Shown here in pieces: positions 52,202 through 59,579 of a DNA stretch of 64,000 bases; within the stretch, counting starts at the first letter, position 1, and each line of letters begins with the position of its first letter. This DNA is from a virus: IMG/VR virus record IMGVR_UViG_3300025874_000005, positions 1 to 64,000 of that record, one strand, 5' to 3'. Under the pieces are notes generated by a model. That model searched no databases, had not been told where the DNA came from, and saw only the letters and a program-made list of their open reading frames with translations. Position numbers and translations under genes: made by a program.

Positions 52202-52834
52202 ATGGCAACACGAGCACTTATAGGTTATTTAGACGAAGACAGAAACTTCACATGCACATATAACCACTATGATGGTTACCCAGAAGGTTTAGGTAAAGCA
52301 TTACTAGACCATTACGATACTGATGAACAAGCTAAAAAAATAGCAAATACAGGATATATCTCATCTGTAGATGAAGATGGTACTATTGATTCAAAATATG
52401 ATGAACCTGCTGACAAAATGGTTCTTGATGAGGATGTAATAGAAGCAGGATTACAAATCGGTGAGAAAGTAGATGAGTATGGTGGTGATTATGGTTATGT
52501 ATGGTTTGGTAATGAATGGATGACACTTAAAAATAATGGTATTCGTTCAATTGCAGATCAATTTGAATTTAAAATGCCAGCTGACGGTGCAGGAATATTT
52601 AGAGTAGAAGAAAATTTAAACGAAAAAGAAAAAGAAGATATGGCAGAAAGTTACAAAGCAAAATGGAATGAATTTATTACTGAAAATAAAGTAATTGATG
52701 ATCAATGGACAGTATATGTAAAATCATTAGTTAATTCTATTAGATTAAATGGTGTTGATGATTATGTTAATTTTAGTGAAGATGATTTCAAAGAAGATTT
52801 TGATAATTATATAGCAGATAAAATGGATCTCTAG
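52202..52834 (+). CDS. conserved-type phage hypothetical protein
   Basis: 210 residues, acidic. N-terminal MATRALIGYLDEDRNFTC followed by YNHYDGYPEGLGKALLDHY resembles a widespread phage protein of unknown role. Later part is charged and helical (EKEKEDMAESYKAKWNEF). Ends before a strong terminator, so it is a single-gene unit. Confidence 0.78.
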   Translation: MATRALIGYLDEDRNFTCTYNHYDGYPEGLGKALLDHYDTDEQAKKIANTGYISSVDEDGTIDSKYDEPADKMVLDEDVIEAGLQIGEKVDEYGGDYGYVWFGNEWMTLKNNGIRSIADQFEFKMPADGAGIFRVEENLNEKEKEDMAESYKAKWNEFITENKVIDDQWTVYVKSLVNSIRLNGVDDYVNFSEDDFKEDFDNYIADKMDL

Positions 52835-52861
52835 TATTATTTCCCCTCTGATCCTAAGATT

Positions 52862-52887
52862 GAGGCACCTAACGGTGCCTCTTTTTT
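52862..52887 (+). terminator. rho-independent terminator
   Basis: GAGGCACC, loop TAAC, GGTGCCTC and six T's. The next promoter starts 11 bases on. Confidence 0.92.
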
Positions 52888-52897
52888 ATGTTAAAAA

Positions 52898-52931
52898 TTT
52901 GGATAAGCCAAAAACTATTCGTATATTCACC
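52898..52931 (+). promoter_or_regulatory. Bacteroidetes-type promoter
   Basis: TTTG (52898-52901), TATATT (52922-52927), 24 apart. TTTGG-ATAAG-CCAAA repeat at 52898-52912. Directly after a terminator; the next ATG (52934) is only 6 bases after the -7 box, so the mRNA is almost leaderless. Confidence 0.7.
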
Positions 52932-52933
52932 CC

Positions 52934-53332
52934 ATGAATAAAGAGAGCATTCAGTCTATAATAAATAAATCTTACCCAAAGATAGAAAAATATTATGGAC
53001 ATTCAAAATATCACAATTGTACTCCCTATATTGAAATTCACCACAACATTTATATAAGAATAACAGGTGATGAGTATGACCAAGATATACTATCAGAAAC
53101 AGAATGTAATCCTGATGCTGAATATGATAAAGTTGATAATACTATTATAATTTATTGGCCTAAAATGATTAATAAAGAGACTATTATAAAATCCCTAATA
53201 CACGAATACCAACATTATTTACAGTCTCCATCATGGATGAAAAGATATTACAATATGGGTTATGATTATAATAACCATCCTTATGAAATAGCAGCAACTC
53301 AAGAAGAAAGTAATTGGAAGATATTCGCGTAA
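52934..53332 (+). CDS. putative zinc metalloprotease (zincin)
   Basis: 132 residues. LIHEYQHYL gives the HExxH zinc motif, and HPYEIAATQEE supplies a probable third ligand Glu about 30 residues downstream. Resembles small phage or anti-restriction-type zincins. No signal peptide, so cytoplasmic. Target unknown. Confidence 0.75.
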   Translation: MNKESIQSIINKSYPKIEKYYGHSKYHNCTPYIEIHHNIYIRITGDEYDQDILSETECNPDAEYDKVDNTIIIYWPKMINKETIIKSLIHEYQHYLQSPSWMKRYYNMGYDYNNHPYEIAATQEESNWKIFA

Positions 53333-53334
53333 AA

Positions 53335-53368
53335 TTTGGAGAAGCAAGGAAGCCTTCGTATATTTACG
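53335..53368 (+). promoter_or_regulatory. Bacteroidetes-type promoter, full consensus
   Basis: TTTGGAGAAGC and TATATTTACG at exactly 24 bases (TATATT 53359). Nearly identical over 30 bases to the copy at 53605. Confidence 0.75.
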
Positions 53369-53378
53369 GGGTAAATGA

Positions 53379-53389
53379 GGCATGAAGCC
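53379..53389 (+). promoter_or_regulatory. 5'-leader mini-hairpin
   Basis: GGC-ATGAA-GCC, in the same position relative to the promoter as in the other leaders. An ATG at 53376 is out of frame with the gene. Confidence 0.4.
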
Positions 53390-53418
53390 AATAGAACACA
53401 AATAAAAATAAAGGTTAT

Positions 53419-53601
53419 ATGAAAAAAGTAAATTTAAATCCGTCAAATTCAAAAGTTATTAATGGTACTGTATTTGTTACTGCATTAAAAGCATTAGCAA
53501 TGTCTAAGGTGCTATCAGACCAATTAGAACATGGTAATAACATCACTCACCCTACATTAGGAATTATGTATCAATATAATGGTCCTTATTCTCGCGCATA
53601 A
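53419..53601 (+). CDS. hypothetical 60-residue protein
   Basis: Start ATG in AAAGGTT-ATG context, own promoter. Helical segment TALKALAMSKVLSDQLEHG. Followed by a near-duplicate of its own promoter. Function unknown; likely early. Confidence 0.7.
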   Translation: MKKVNLNPSNSKVINGTVFVTALKALAMSKVLSDQLEHGNNITHPTLGIMYQYNGPYSRA

Positions 53602-53604
53602 AAA

Positions 53605-53638
53605 TTTGGAGAAGCAAGGAAGCCTTCGTATATTTACA
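53605..53638 (+). promoter_or_regulatory. Bacteroidetes-type promoter, near-duplicate of the previous one
   Basis: TTTGGAGAAGCAAGGAAGCC plus TTCGTATATTTAC, with TATATT at 53629. Confidence 0.75.
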
Positions 53639-53647
53639 GGGTAAAAC

Positions 53648-53659
53648 GGGTGCAAACCC
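53648..53659 (+). promoter_or_regulatory. 5'-leader hairpin with GNRA loop
   Basis: GGGT-GCAA-ACCC, a perfect 4-bp stem with a GCAA tetraloop. Confidence 0.5.
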
Positions 53660-53682
53660 AATTATTAATAAAAATAAAAGTT

Positions 53683-53868
53683 ATGTTGAAGAAAATTGAT
53701 TTTAAGTATTTAGTAGGAGCAGTAAGTGCATTTATGCTTAGTATAGGAACAATGCATGGTGCCGTTCAGAATTATATCCCTTTTGAGGGTATTGATAATG
53801 AAATGGCATTTTGTGTTATGTCCTTTATGCTTGGTGGGATATGTTTAATGTGTATTAAAAAATCATAA
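53683..53868 (+). CDS. small two-span membrane protein
   Basis: 61 residues from ATG 53683 (AAAAGTT-ATG); a GTG at 53650 overlaps the leader hairpin and is rejected. Two hydrophobic spans (YLVGAVSAFMLSIGTMHG and MAFCVMSFMLGGICLMCI). Unknown function. Confidence 0.7.
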   Translation: MLKKIDFKYLVGAVSAFMLSIGTMHGAVQNYIPFEGIDNEMAFCVMSFMLGGICLMCIKKS

Positions 53869-53871
53869 GGT

Positions 53872-54102
53872 ATGAAAATTAAAACAATACATGATGGTTG
53901 GGATTGCGTCCCAGAATTAAAAGATGTTACCTATGAATTAAGCACGGTGAATGATTACATTTATGAAATCAAAAATTGTGTAAGAAATTCAGATTTAGAG
54001 AGTATGGTAAATGATATGAGGGAGATTATGGATAATGTTAAATACCATTTAGATAAAATAGACACTACTAAAGAGTTTATTACAGTAGATATAGAAGATT
54101 AA
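53872..54102 (+). CDS. hypothetical helical protein
   Basis: 76 residues, acidic, predicted helical (LESMVNDMREIMDNVKYHLDKI cut to fit: helix about 40-62). Three bases after the previous stop. No motif. Confidence 0.68.
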   Translation: MKIKTIHDGWDCVPELKDVTYELSTVNDYIYEIKNCVRNSDLESMVNDMREIMDNVKYHLDKIDTTKEFITVDIED

Positions 54103-54121
54103 TTAATTAAAAATAAAAGTT

Positions 54122-54499
54122 ATGGCAAAAATTGAAAAAAGTTTTTTAACCCCCAAGTGGTTAGTAGTTAAAGAAATGTATGAAACTGGAACTAATGGTT
54201 CTGATAAGTTTGGTGATAATTTCCCAGTTGATGGTGAGTTAAATGAATTAGCAAGTGAGTTTGTTGATATTTTAGGTGAATTTACTAGGCAATTTGGTTA
54301 TGAAAGTACCATTGAAGGAGTTCATATGAATTTATGGAAAGAAAGAATTTGGTCATTAATTGAAAACGCAGGTTTACTTCCAGAAATTGCTTGGAGAGAT
54401 GATTTAGAAACAGATCGTTTAAACCAAATGGAGGTAGAAGAAGATGATATCTACGAGGTGGATTTAGATGAATTAGAAAAAGAAATTTATAACTCATAA
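54122..54499 (+). CDS. hypothetical acidic protein
   Basis: 125 residues, strongly acidic towards the end (EEDDIYEVDLDELEKEI). Start in AAAAGTT-ATG context. WLVVKEMYETG and FTRQFGYESTIEG segments; no family recognised. Confidence 0.7.
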   Translation: MAKIEKSFLTPKWLVVKEMYETGTNGSDKFGDNFPVDGELNELASEFVDILGEFTRQFGYESTIEGVHMNLWKERIWSLIENAGLLPEIAWRDDLETDRLNQMEVEEDDIYEVDLDELEKEIYNS

Positions 54500-54500
54500 T

Positions 54501-54719
54501 ATGGCAAATACAAAACAATACACAGGTGAATATATTTCACTATTCGACCATTTAGGTAGAGCTGCTGGTGGCGAATTAGGTACAAAAGTAGCTTATGCCG
54601 CTGCTAAAGCAGGCATTAAACATGGTACTAGACAACTGGAAGAAAGTTATTATACTGGTGAGGTTTATACTTACCCAAGTGACTTTTTAACAGATTACTT
54701 TAATGTAACACTAAAATAA
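54501..54719 (+). CDS. hypothetical protein
   Basis: 72 residues, one base after the previous stop. Ala/Gly-rich helix GELGTKVAYAAAKAGIKHG. Unrecognised. Confidence 0.68.
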   Translation: MANTKQYTGEYISLFDHLGRAAGGELGTKVAYAAAKAGIKHGTRQLEESYYTGEVYTYPSDFLTDYFNVTLK

Positions 54720-54724
54720 ACAAA

Positions 54725-54859
54725 ATGGATAAACTAGAAAAGGAAAATCTATATCGAAAATTAAATTTAATACTTCAATTAGTAGAAGATCGTAACAATA
54801 GCGAAGCAATGCAACATTTAGAAGAATTAATTCATAGAATTCAATTTAATAAAATTTAA
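54725..54859 (+). CDS. hypothetical 44-residue helical protein
   Basis: ATG 54725, 5 bases after the previous stop, ending 4 bases before the next ATG. Almost entirely helical and charged (YRKLNLILQLVEDRN, LEELIHRIQF), likely a coiled coil. Function unknown. Confidence 0.62.
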   Translation: MDKLEKENLYRKLNLILQLVEDRNNSEAMQHLEELIHRIQFNKI

Positions 54860-54863
54860 AGTT

Positions 54864-55214
54864 ATGTTGTATAAGGATATGCTAATTGGAATATTCATGT
54901 TTAGTATAGCTCATGTGCTAACATTCTTCCAATTAAACGGACAATTTTTTAAAACAGATTGGTTTAGAAAGAATGAACTGTTAGTAGCAGCAGCGGGTAT
55001 AATTCTATCATTTTTCTATATTTGGGGAACTAAATATACTGTTAGTGGATTTGAAGGTTTATTATGGCCTGCTAGGTTTGTAGGATTTGGGGTTGGGATG
55101 ATAATTTATGCTGTTGGTGTTAATTATTTTTTCGGTGAAACTTTAAATCCTAAAACAATTGTTAGTTTATGTCTATCATTAATTTTAATTTGTATCCAAG
55201 TATTATGGAAGTAA
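54864..55214 (+). CDS. four-span membrane protein
   Basis: 116 residues with four hydrophobic helices (about 5-22, 38-56, 64-84, 95-114) and short loops; looks like a small drug/metabolite-transporter-type or DMT-like fold. Function not readable. Overlaps the next gene by 10 bases. Confidence 0.75.
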   Translation: MLYKDMLIGIFMFSIAHVLTFFQLNGQFFKTDWFRKNELLVAAAGIILSFFYIWGTKYTVSGFEGLLWPARFVGFGVGMIIYAVGVNYFFGETLNPKTIVSLCLSLILICIQVLWK

Positions 55215-55387
55215 ATAAAAGAAAATATTTACTAGAAAATGGATGGTGGGCTCACTACCATGATGATTGTTGGTTTGATGGTAAACTAGATGAATTAGAT
55301 GTTGATGAAAAAGGATTTATGGTTGGGTTTAGGCCCGAAAGTGAAGGAATAACATTAGAAGAAGCATATGAAAAAGCGAGAATATAG
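55205..55387 (+). CDS. hypothetical protein
   Basis: 60 residues from ATG 55205; an earlier start at 55169 would overlap the membrane gene by 46 bases. Contains WWAHYHDDCWFDGKLDELD, aromatic and acidic. Overlaps the next small gene by 20 bases. Confidence 0.6.
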   Translation: MEVNKRKYLLENGWWAHYHDDCWFDGKLDELDVDEKGFMVGFRPESEGITLEEAYEKARI

Positions 55388-55499
55388 AGGTTGTGAATGG
55401 AATAGTCCAATCTATAGACAAATTGTAGCAGAAAAAAATAAAAAAGAAGGCAAAGCAACAATAAATGAATATAAAACAAAACGTGGAAAAAGAAGCTAA
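55368..55499 (+). CDS. small basic protein
   Basis: 43 residues, ATG 55368, rich in Lys/Arg (AEKNKKEGKATINEYKTK). Overlaps the previous gene. Possibly nucleic-acid binding; weakly supported. Confidence 0.5.
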   Translation: MKKREYRGCEWNSPIYRQIVAEKNKKEGKATINEYKTKRGKRS

Positions 55500-55542
55500 A
55501 AAGCTTTTTATACAAATAATATCCAGTTAATACGTATATACG

Positions 55543-55770
55543 ATGATAACCGATTACTTAAAATATGTAAATGACAATGCTTACATTGTAAAGCGTGAGG
55601 TACCAACCCACGTATTTGAAGTTAAAGGTCAAAATAAATTAAACATGCAACTCTTACAAGACTATAGAGATTACCTTGGGTGCGATCACGTTCTTAGATC
55701 TCAAACCCATTTCCTAATGTGTGAAACCATTGAAGAAGCAGAAATTCTAGAAGAAAATGTCAAAAGTTAA
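55543..55770 (+). CDS. hypothetical protein
   Basis: 75 residues. TDYLKYVNDNAYIVKREV and THFLMCETIEEAEILEEN. A promoter-like CGTATATACG at 55533-55542 lies directly before the ATG but without a -33 box. Overlaps the next gene by 14 bases. Confidence 0.65.
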   Translation: MITDYLKYVNDNAYIVKREVPTHVFEVKGQNKLNMQLLQDYRDYLGCDHVLRSQTHFLMCETIEEAEILEENVKS

Positions 55771-55963
55771 TTATGGCGATTGGATTGAAGAAGATCCATT
55801 CCACCCCTGTTTGAAGTGTGGGGGAAATGATTTTAGTATAAACATGATAACCGACTTATACACATGCGATAATTGTGGTGAGGTTTTGGTTGCGCCAAAA
55901 GAAGCGCATAAAAAGAAGAGGCCTACGAAAGCTCGTCCTCGCCTTGAGGAAGACTGGGAATAA
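55757..55963 (+). CDS. zinc-ribbon protein
   Basis: 68 residues. CLKCGGNDFSINMI then LYTCDNCGEVLV: two CxxC knuckles 18 residues apart, the pattern of transcription-factor or rubredoxin-type ribbons, then a basic tail (HKKKRPTKARPR). The tail codons are more GC-rich than surroundings. May be a small transcription regulator. Confidence 0.75.
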   Translation: MSKVNYGDWIEEDPFHPCLKCGGNDFSINMITDLYTCDNCGEVLVAPKEAHKKKRPTKARPRLEEDWE

Positions 55964-55978
55964 GAGTTGTAGGCTCAA

Positions 55979-55986
55979 TATTTATA
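55979..55986 (+). promoter_or_regulatory. TATTTATA box, candidate late promoter
   Basis: TATTTATA 7 bases before the ATG of a probable virion protein. The distance is short for a promoter of this gene, so its role is uncertain. Confidence 0.35.
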
Positions 55987-55993
55987 ATCAAAA

Positions 55994-57130
55994 ATGAGAA
56001 AATGGAATGATTGGAAGTCACATGGTGTAGCAAGTGTTTTTCAAGTAGCAGAAGGCTTTAGACCTATGTCGGTTCATAATGGAAATCAATTTTCAGGCTT
56101 GCGTTTGTATACACAAACACCTCGTGTTGATATTAATGATGTTGCTAATCCAAATAATTGGACTTGGGTTAGTCATCAAGGTGGGTTAGGTGCTGGAGCA
56201 AATACAAGCCCAGATGGAGATCCACAAATGGTGTTTTGTTGTCATGATATTTTATCAAGAGAAAATCCTGAAAATATAATAAATTTTTGGGAAGGTGATC
56301 ATTTAGATGTAGATTGGTTACTCTCGCTTCCATATTTTACTACATTAGGTAACACACCAGATTCAACTACAGATTGGAATACTATTGTACTACAGCTTTA
56401 TAGAGTAGGTGGTTGGTTTTGGACTGAAGGTGGTTGGCCTCCAATAAAAGGACCAGGTACTGAAAGTATTGATTTACGACCTGTACATAATTATGAGTTT
56501 CACATGGATGAGTGTTGGGATGGGACCACATTAACGTCTTATGTAGATAGTCATAATCAATCAGCAAATACAATTAGTGGTACTGCACCCTCTGAAACTG
56601 CTGCTTACACTTCATGGCCTTGGGATGCTACATTTAATTTTAATAATGCTGCTGGAATTACAAATACTTCAGATCCAGCAATTACCGGGCAACTTACTTA
56701 TGAGTATATAGGAAACACTAATAATGTTACTGATGATCAATATTTGTGTGATGGTAGGAATGATGGTGGAACTTGGAATTATATGGGCTATCAAGGGTTT
56801 AGGTGGAATTGGTCGGCAAGACTTCAATATAATGGAAGTGATAGTAGTATTAGACATCATGGTGTTATGACTGGGAATTCTTCAACCAATACTAGTAAAT
56901 TATATTATGGTAGTGGGAATGGGTACACTGCTGGTCCAGTTGCCAGTGGAACTTGTTCTACAGCAATGACTACACTTGGGGATAATTTTACTATTGGGAT
57001 GAGGTTTACCAATACTCAGAAATGGAGAGGACAAATGTCAATGTTTAGAGTTTGGGGGTTTGAATTTGATGATGATATGGCTGAAATAGCATGGTTACAT
57101 AACCAAGCACGGATGCCGCTTTATATTTAA
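55994..57130 (+). CDS. probable virion adhesin, lectin-like C-terminal domain
   Basis: 378 residues, Gly/Asn/Trp/Thr-rich with few charges. The C-terminal 150 residues (LSKLYYGSGNG-type strands, then MSMFRVWGFEFDDDMAEIAWLHNQ) look like a LamG/concanavalin-type jelly roll, whose final F-R-V-x-x-F-x-D segment is typical. No signal peptide. Probably a particle-surface carbohydrate binder. Comparable in style to the protein at 23170. Confidence 0.65.
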   Translation: MRKWNDWKSHGVASVFQVAEGFRPMSVHNGNQFSGLRLYTQTPRVDINDVANPNNWTWVSHQGGLGAGANTSPDGDPQMVFCCHDILSRENPENIINFWEGDHLDVDWLLSLPYFTTLGNTPDSTTDWNTIVLQLYRVGGWFWTEGGWPPIKGPGTESIDLRPVHNYEFHMDECWDGTTLTSYVDSHNQSANTISGTAPSETAAYTSWPWDATFNFNNAAGITNTSDPAITGQLTYEYIGNTNNVTDDQYLCDGRNDGGTWNYMGYQGFRWNWSARLQYNGSDSSIRHHGVMTGNSSTNTSKLYYGSGNGYTAGPVASGTCSTAMTTLGDNFTIGMRFTNTQKWRGQMSMFRVWGFEFDDDMAEIAWLHNQARMPLYI

Positions 57131-57146
57131 GACTTCTGCAAAAATA

Positions 57147-57180
57147 TGTGGAGAAGCAAGAAATTATTCGTATATTTATG
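57147..57180 (+). promoter_or_regulatory. promoter with altered -33 box
   Basis: TGTGGAGAAGC in place of TTTGGAGAAGC (57147-57157) and TATATT at 57171-57176. Confidence 0.6.
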
Positions 57181-57190
57181 GTATAAATGA

Positions 57191-57200
57191 GGCGCACGCC
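57191..57200 (+). promoter_or_regulatory. 5'-leader mini-hairpin
   Basis: GGC-GCAC-GCC. The ATG at 57187 just before it is in frame with the next gene but lies in this conserved leader, so it is not taken as the start. Confidence 0.4.
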
Positions 57201-57210
57201 CAATACAGTT

Positions 57211-57702
57211 ATGAAACAAAAAATATTATATTTACATGGTTTAGAAAGTCCACAGGGTGGTGATAAGGTTGATTTCTTAGCAACTAAAGCATTTGTTCAT
57301 GCACCTGAGTTAGATTATACAAGGAGTGATATATTTCCATTCCTTATTAGCACAGTTGAGGAGTTTAAACCTGATGTAATTATAGGTTCATCAATGGGTG
57401 GTTATTCTGCATTCGTTTTAGGAGCGCTTTATAAAATTCCAGTTGTTGCTTTTAATCCTGCTTTGCATTCTAGAAGAATTGAGCCTAATTTCCCTAAATT
57501 TGTAAAAGAGCATGTTCCTGATAACTTTCATTTGGTGTTGGGTGAAAAAGACACCGTTATTGATGGTAGTAAAACGTTAGATTACCTTAAAGACCATGTT
57601 GCCGGTAAGTATATGCAATCTCAAATTCATCGCGTTAAAACAATGGGACATAGAGTGCCACTTGATGTGTTTTGCGATATGTATAATAAAACAATTAAAT
57701 AA
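57211..57702 (+). CDS. YqiA-like alpha/beta-hydrolase esterase
   Basis: 163 residues from ATG 57211 (AGTT-ATG). ILYLHGLESPQGGDK, DVIIGSSMGGYSAFVLG with the nucleophile Ser (GxSxG), LVLGEKDTVID with the Asp and TMGHRVP with the His form the triad, as in the UPF0227/YqiA family. Substrate unknown. Head of the operon that continues with the internal head proteins. Confidence 0.84.
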   Translation: MKQKILYLHGLESPQGGDKVDFLATKAFVHAPELDYTRSDIFPFLISTVEEFKPDVIIGSSMGGYSAFVLGALYKIPVVAFNPALHSRRIEPNFPKFVKEHVPDNFHLVLGEKDTVIDGSKTLDYLKDHVAGKYMQSQIHRVKTMGHRVPLDVFCDMYNKTIK

Positions 57703-57703
57703 G

Positions 57704-58063
57704 ATGAAGGAATTAAATAATTTTAGAGAATATCTTAACGAAGCTAAATTTAAAGTTGGTGATAAAGTAACCATGAATAATGGTGGTCCAGAAATGGAGA
57801 TTACTAAAACACGTAGGATGTTTGGGTCTGATCTTAATGCTTACTCAGTTAAAAAAGCTGATGGAGAAGAAATGGAGTATGATGAAAAGCAATTGAGATT
57901 AGCTGAAATAAGCTTTGGTGCTGCGGGTACAGATAAAAGATCTGGCCAAGTAATAGGTGAAATAATTCAAATGATTAGAGATACAGGAATAGACCCATCA
58001 GATGTATTAGAAGAAGTAGGCCAAGAGTTTGGTATTGCTTTTGAATTTGGAAGAGGTCAATAA
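57704..58063 (+). CDS. probable internal head protein (capsid-targeting N-terminus)
   Basis: 119 residues from ATG 57704, one base after the esterase stop. N-terminus MKELNNFREYLNEAKF closely mimics T4 internal-protein capsid-targeting sequences (MKTYQEFIAE followed by A), with a likely prohead-protease site after LNE. Then VGDKVTMNNGGPEMEI resembles a small SH3-like fold and the rest is helical. If cleaved and packaged, it would be ejected with DNA. Confidence 0.62.
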   Translation: MKELNNFREYLNEAKFKVGDKVTMNNGGPEMEITKTRRMFGSDLNAYSVKKADGEEMEYDEKQLRLAEISFGAAGTDKRSGQVIGEIIQMIRDTGIDPSDVLEEVGQEFGIAFEFGRGQ

Positions 58064-58086
58064 AAATAAAAATAAAATAAAATAAA

Positions 58087-58401
58087 ATGGATAAATTTAA
58101 CTTGAAAAAATTTCTTGGTGAAAAATCACTATTAAATGAAAACTCACCTGGGTATGATACTAGAAAGACAGGTGAAGCACTACCAACACTAGAAAGTGTT
58201 AAAGCAGCTTATGAAGCTAAACAAGATAAAGAAGAAATTAAAGAAGGTGTTTGGAATATGCCTTCAGCAGATGAAGTAATGGAATTTGTTGCTTATATGG
58301 AAGATGCTAAAGAAAAATTTTATCATATAGGTAGTGATGATGTACATGATGGTTTAGAACAAGCAATTATTAGTGCTAAAGATTTAGTAACTGGAGAATA
58401 A
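58087..58401 (+). CDS. probable internal head protein
   Basis: 104 residues, acidic. N-terminus MDKFNLKKFLGEKSLLNE has the same amphipathic helix and an LNE site, followed by NSPGYD. The remainder is helical and acidic. Same operon and same type of N-terminus as its two neighbours. Confidence 0.58.
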   Translation: MDKFNLKKFLGEKSLLNENSPGYDTRKTGEALPTLESVKAAYEAKQDKEEIKEGVWNMPSADEVMEFVAYMEDAKEKFYHIGSDDVHDGLEQAIISAKDLVTGE

Positions 58402-58402
58402 T

Positions 58403-58954
58403 ATGAGTTTTAATCTACAAAAATACTTTAAAAATCAATACCTGCTAGAAGGGGATTGGGATAAATTAAGTTCTACAGAAGCTTCTGATGAAGCTGATGA
58501 TATTATAGAGTTAATTAAATCTGCTTATGCCTACATTGGAGGTCATAGTAATTTTAAAAGTGTTGGTGACGTAGATAAAGAAACAGGCAGAGGTGCTGAG
58601 TATGAAGTGATTGATTTAGATGATGATGGAGATATTGATGCAGTTAACGTATCTAAACGTAAAGCTGCTGGTGAAAAGTTCGTTGCTACAGGCCATGATG
58701 GTTCTCGTGAAGCTAAAAGAGCTGTTATTACACATAAAATAGATAGGTTAAAAAAACCAGGTTTTTATGTTGAAGTATCAGGAAAAATAAAAGATATCTT
58801 ACTTAAAGCAGGTGTACCTCAGGTAACTGACCAAGCTACTATTGAGAAAGCATTGGCTGGTAAAGATATTATTATGAACGATGATGGTTCATATACAAGG
58901 AGCATTGCTGGTACAAAGCATGAAAAAATAATGCTAGGAACTCCGCTAGTATAA
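58403..58954 (+). CDS. probable internal head protein with calcium-binding-like loop
   Basis: 183 residues. N-terminus MSFNLQKYFKNQYLLEGDW has an LLE-G site at the right place. The body contains VIDLDDDGDIDAVNVS, a DxDxDG loop as in EF-hand or dockerin-type calcium binders, and a basic middle. No enzyme motif recognised. One base after the previous stop. Confidence 0.6.
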   Translation: MSFNLQKYFKNQYLLEGDWDKLSSTEASDEADDIIELIKSAYAYIGGHSNFKSVGDVDKETGRGAEYEVIDLDDDGDIDAVNVSKRKAAGEKFVATGHDGSREAKRAVITHKIDRLKKPGFYVEVSGKIKDILLKAGVPQVTDQATIEKALAGKDIIMNDDGSYTRSIAGTKHEKIMLGTPLV

Positions 58955-58959
58955 AATGT

Positions 58960-59295
58960 ATGAAAGAATCTTTAGTAGTATTAGTACTCTTATCTATAAT
59001 AAGTTGTGCTTCTTACCAACCTTCAACAGAGTATAATTTTGTTAAAGTATTAGGTGTCACTCCTCAGGGTGATACAATTCTTATTGATGTCAATTCATTA
59101 AGACCAAAAGTTTATAACAACTATTATTATGATAATGGGATTAATAGATATCCTTACAACTACAATTATTATAATACACCTCCAGTAATTATAAGACCTG
59201 TAAATCCAAAGCCAAGACCTACAAAACCTGTAGTAACCCCACCTTCGTTTACAGCTCCTAAACCAATTACTAAACCCACAAAAGACAAACAGTAA
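58960..59295 (+). CDS. proline-rich lipoprotein (Rz1/o-spanin-like layout)
   Basis: 111 residues. N-terminus LVVLVLLSIISCASYQ is a lipobox with the modified Cys at position 16. The C-terminal 45 residues are Pro/Lys-rich (NPKPRPTKPVVTPPS). A proline-rich outer-membrane lipoprotein is the layout of Rz1, though it lies far from the lysis block. Confidence 0.75.
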   Translation: MKESLVVLVLLSIISCASYQPSTEYNFVKVLGVTPQGDTILIDVNSLRPKVYNNYYYDNGINRYPYNYNYYNTPPVIIRPVNPKPRPTKPVVTPPSFTAPKPITKPTKDKQ

Positions 59296-59316
59296 ATTTA
59301 TTAAAGACTCATGCGA

Positions 59317-59341
59317 GGGGATTTGGCTTAGCCAGATCCCC
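59317..59341 (+). terminator. hairpin overlapping promoter
   Basis: GGGGAT (59317-59322) pairs with ATCCCC (59336-59341), with inner GGCT/AGCC. Probable 3'-end hairpin of the lipoprotein unit that also contains the next -33 box. Confidence 0.55.
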
Positions 59342-59355
59342 TTCGTATATTTACA
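59322..59355 (+). promoter_or_regulatory. Bacteroidetes-type promoter inside a hairpin
   Basis: TTTG (59322-59325) and TATATT (59346-59351), 24 apart, with CCTTCG before. Confidence 0.7.
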
Positions 59356-59364
59356 AGGTAAATG

Positions 59365-59376
59365 GGGTGCGAGCCC
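59365..59376 (+). promoter_or_regulatory. 5'-leader hairpin with GNRA loop
   Basis: GGGT-GCGA-GCCC (one G-U pair), GCGA tetraloop. The ATG at 59362 is in the leader and not used as the start. Confidence 0.5.
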
Positions 59377-59391
59377 AAAATAAAAATAAAA

Positions 59392-59574
59392 ATGGAAAAG
59401 TTTGAAGAAAAGATATTCTGGAAAGATGGTTTCGATGGGGAAGCATTAAGTGGTATCATGTTTAGATCGTTTGATTTGAATAAGTTCATCAAAAAAGTAG
59501 AAGTTGATAATGGACATGAAGTTGTTGGTATCAAATTTGAAGATAATAATTTAGAATTAATAATTAAAAAATAA
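59392..59574 (+). CDS. hypothetical 60-residue protein
   Basis: Start ATG 59392 follows an A-rich leader; in-frame ATG 59362 rejected. Alternating strand/turn pattern (FWKDGFDGEALSGIMFRSFD). No motif. Confidence 0.68.
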   Translation: MEKFEEKIFWKDGFDGEALSGIMFRSFDLNKFIKKVEVDNGHEVVGIKFEDNNLELIIKK

Positions 59575-59579
59575 AGGTT

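Noticed and set aside
53335-53638. Near-identical 30-base copies as a mobile repeat
   Set aside because: They are two members of the promoter family in tandem units; no transposase or terminal repeats.
55498-55509. AAAAAGCTTTTT as a terminator
   Set aside because: A palindrome without a loop and with a very weak AT stem; not counted.
55511-55544. CGTATATACG before 55543 as another promoter of the main class
   Set aside because: The -33 position reads TACA and the -7 box TATATA; does not meet the pattern of the others.
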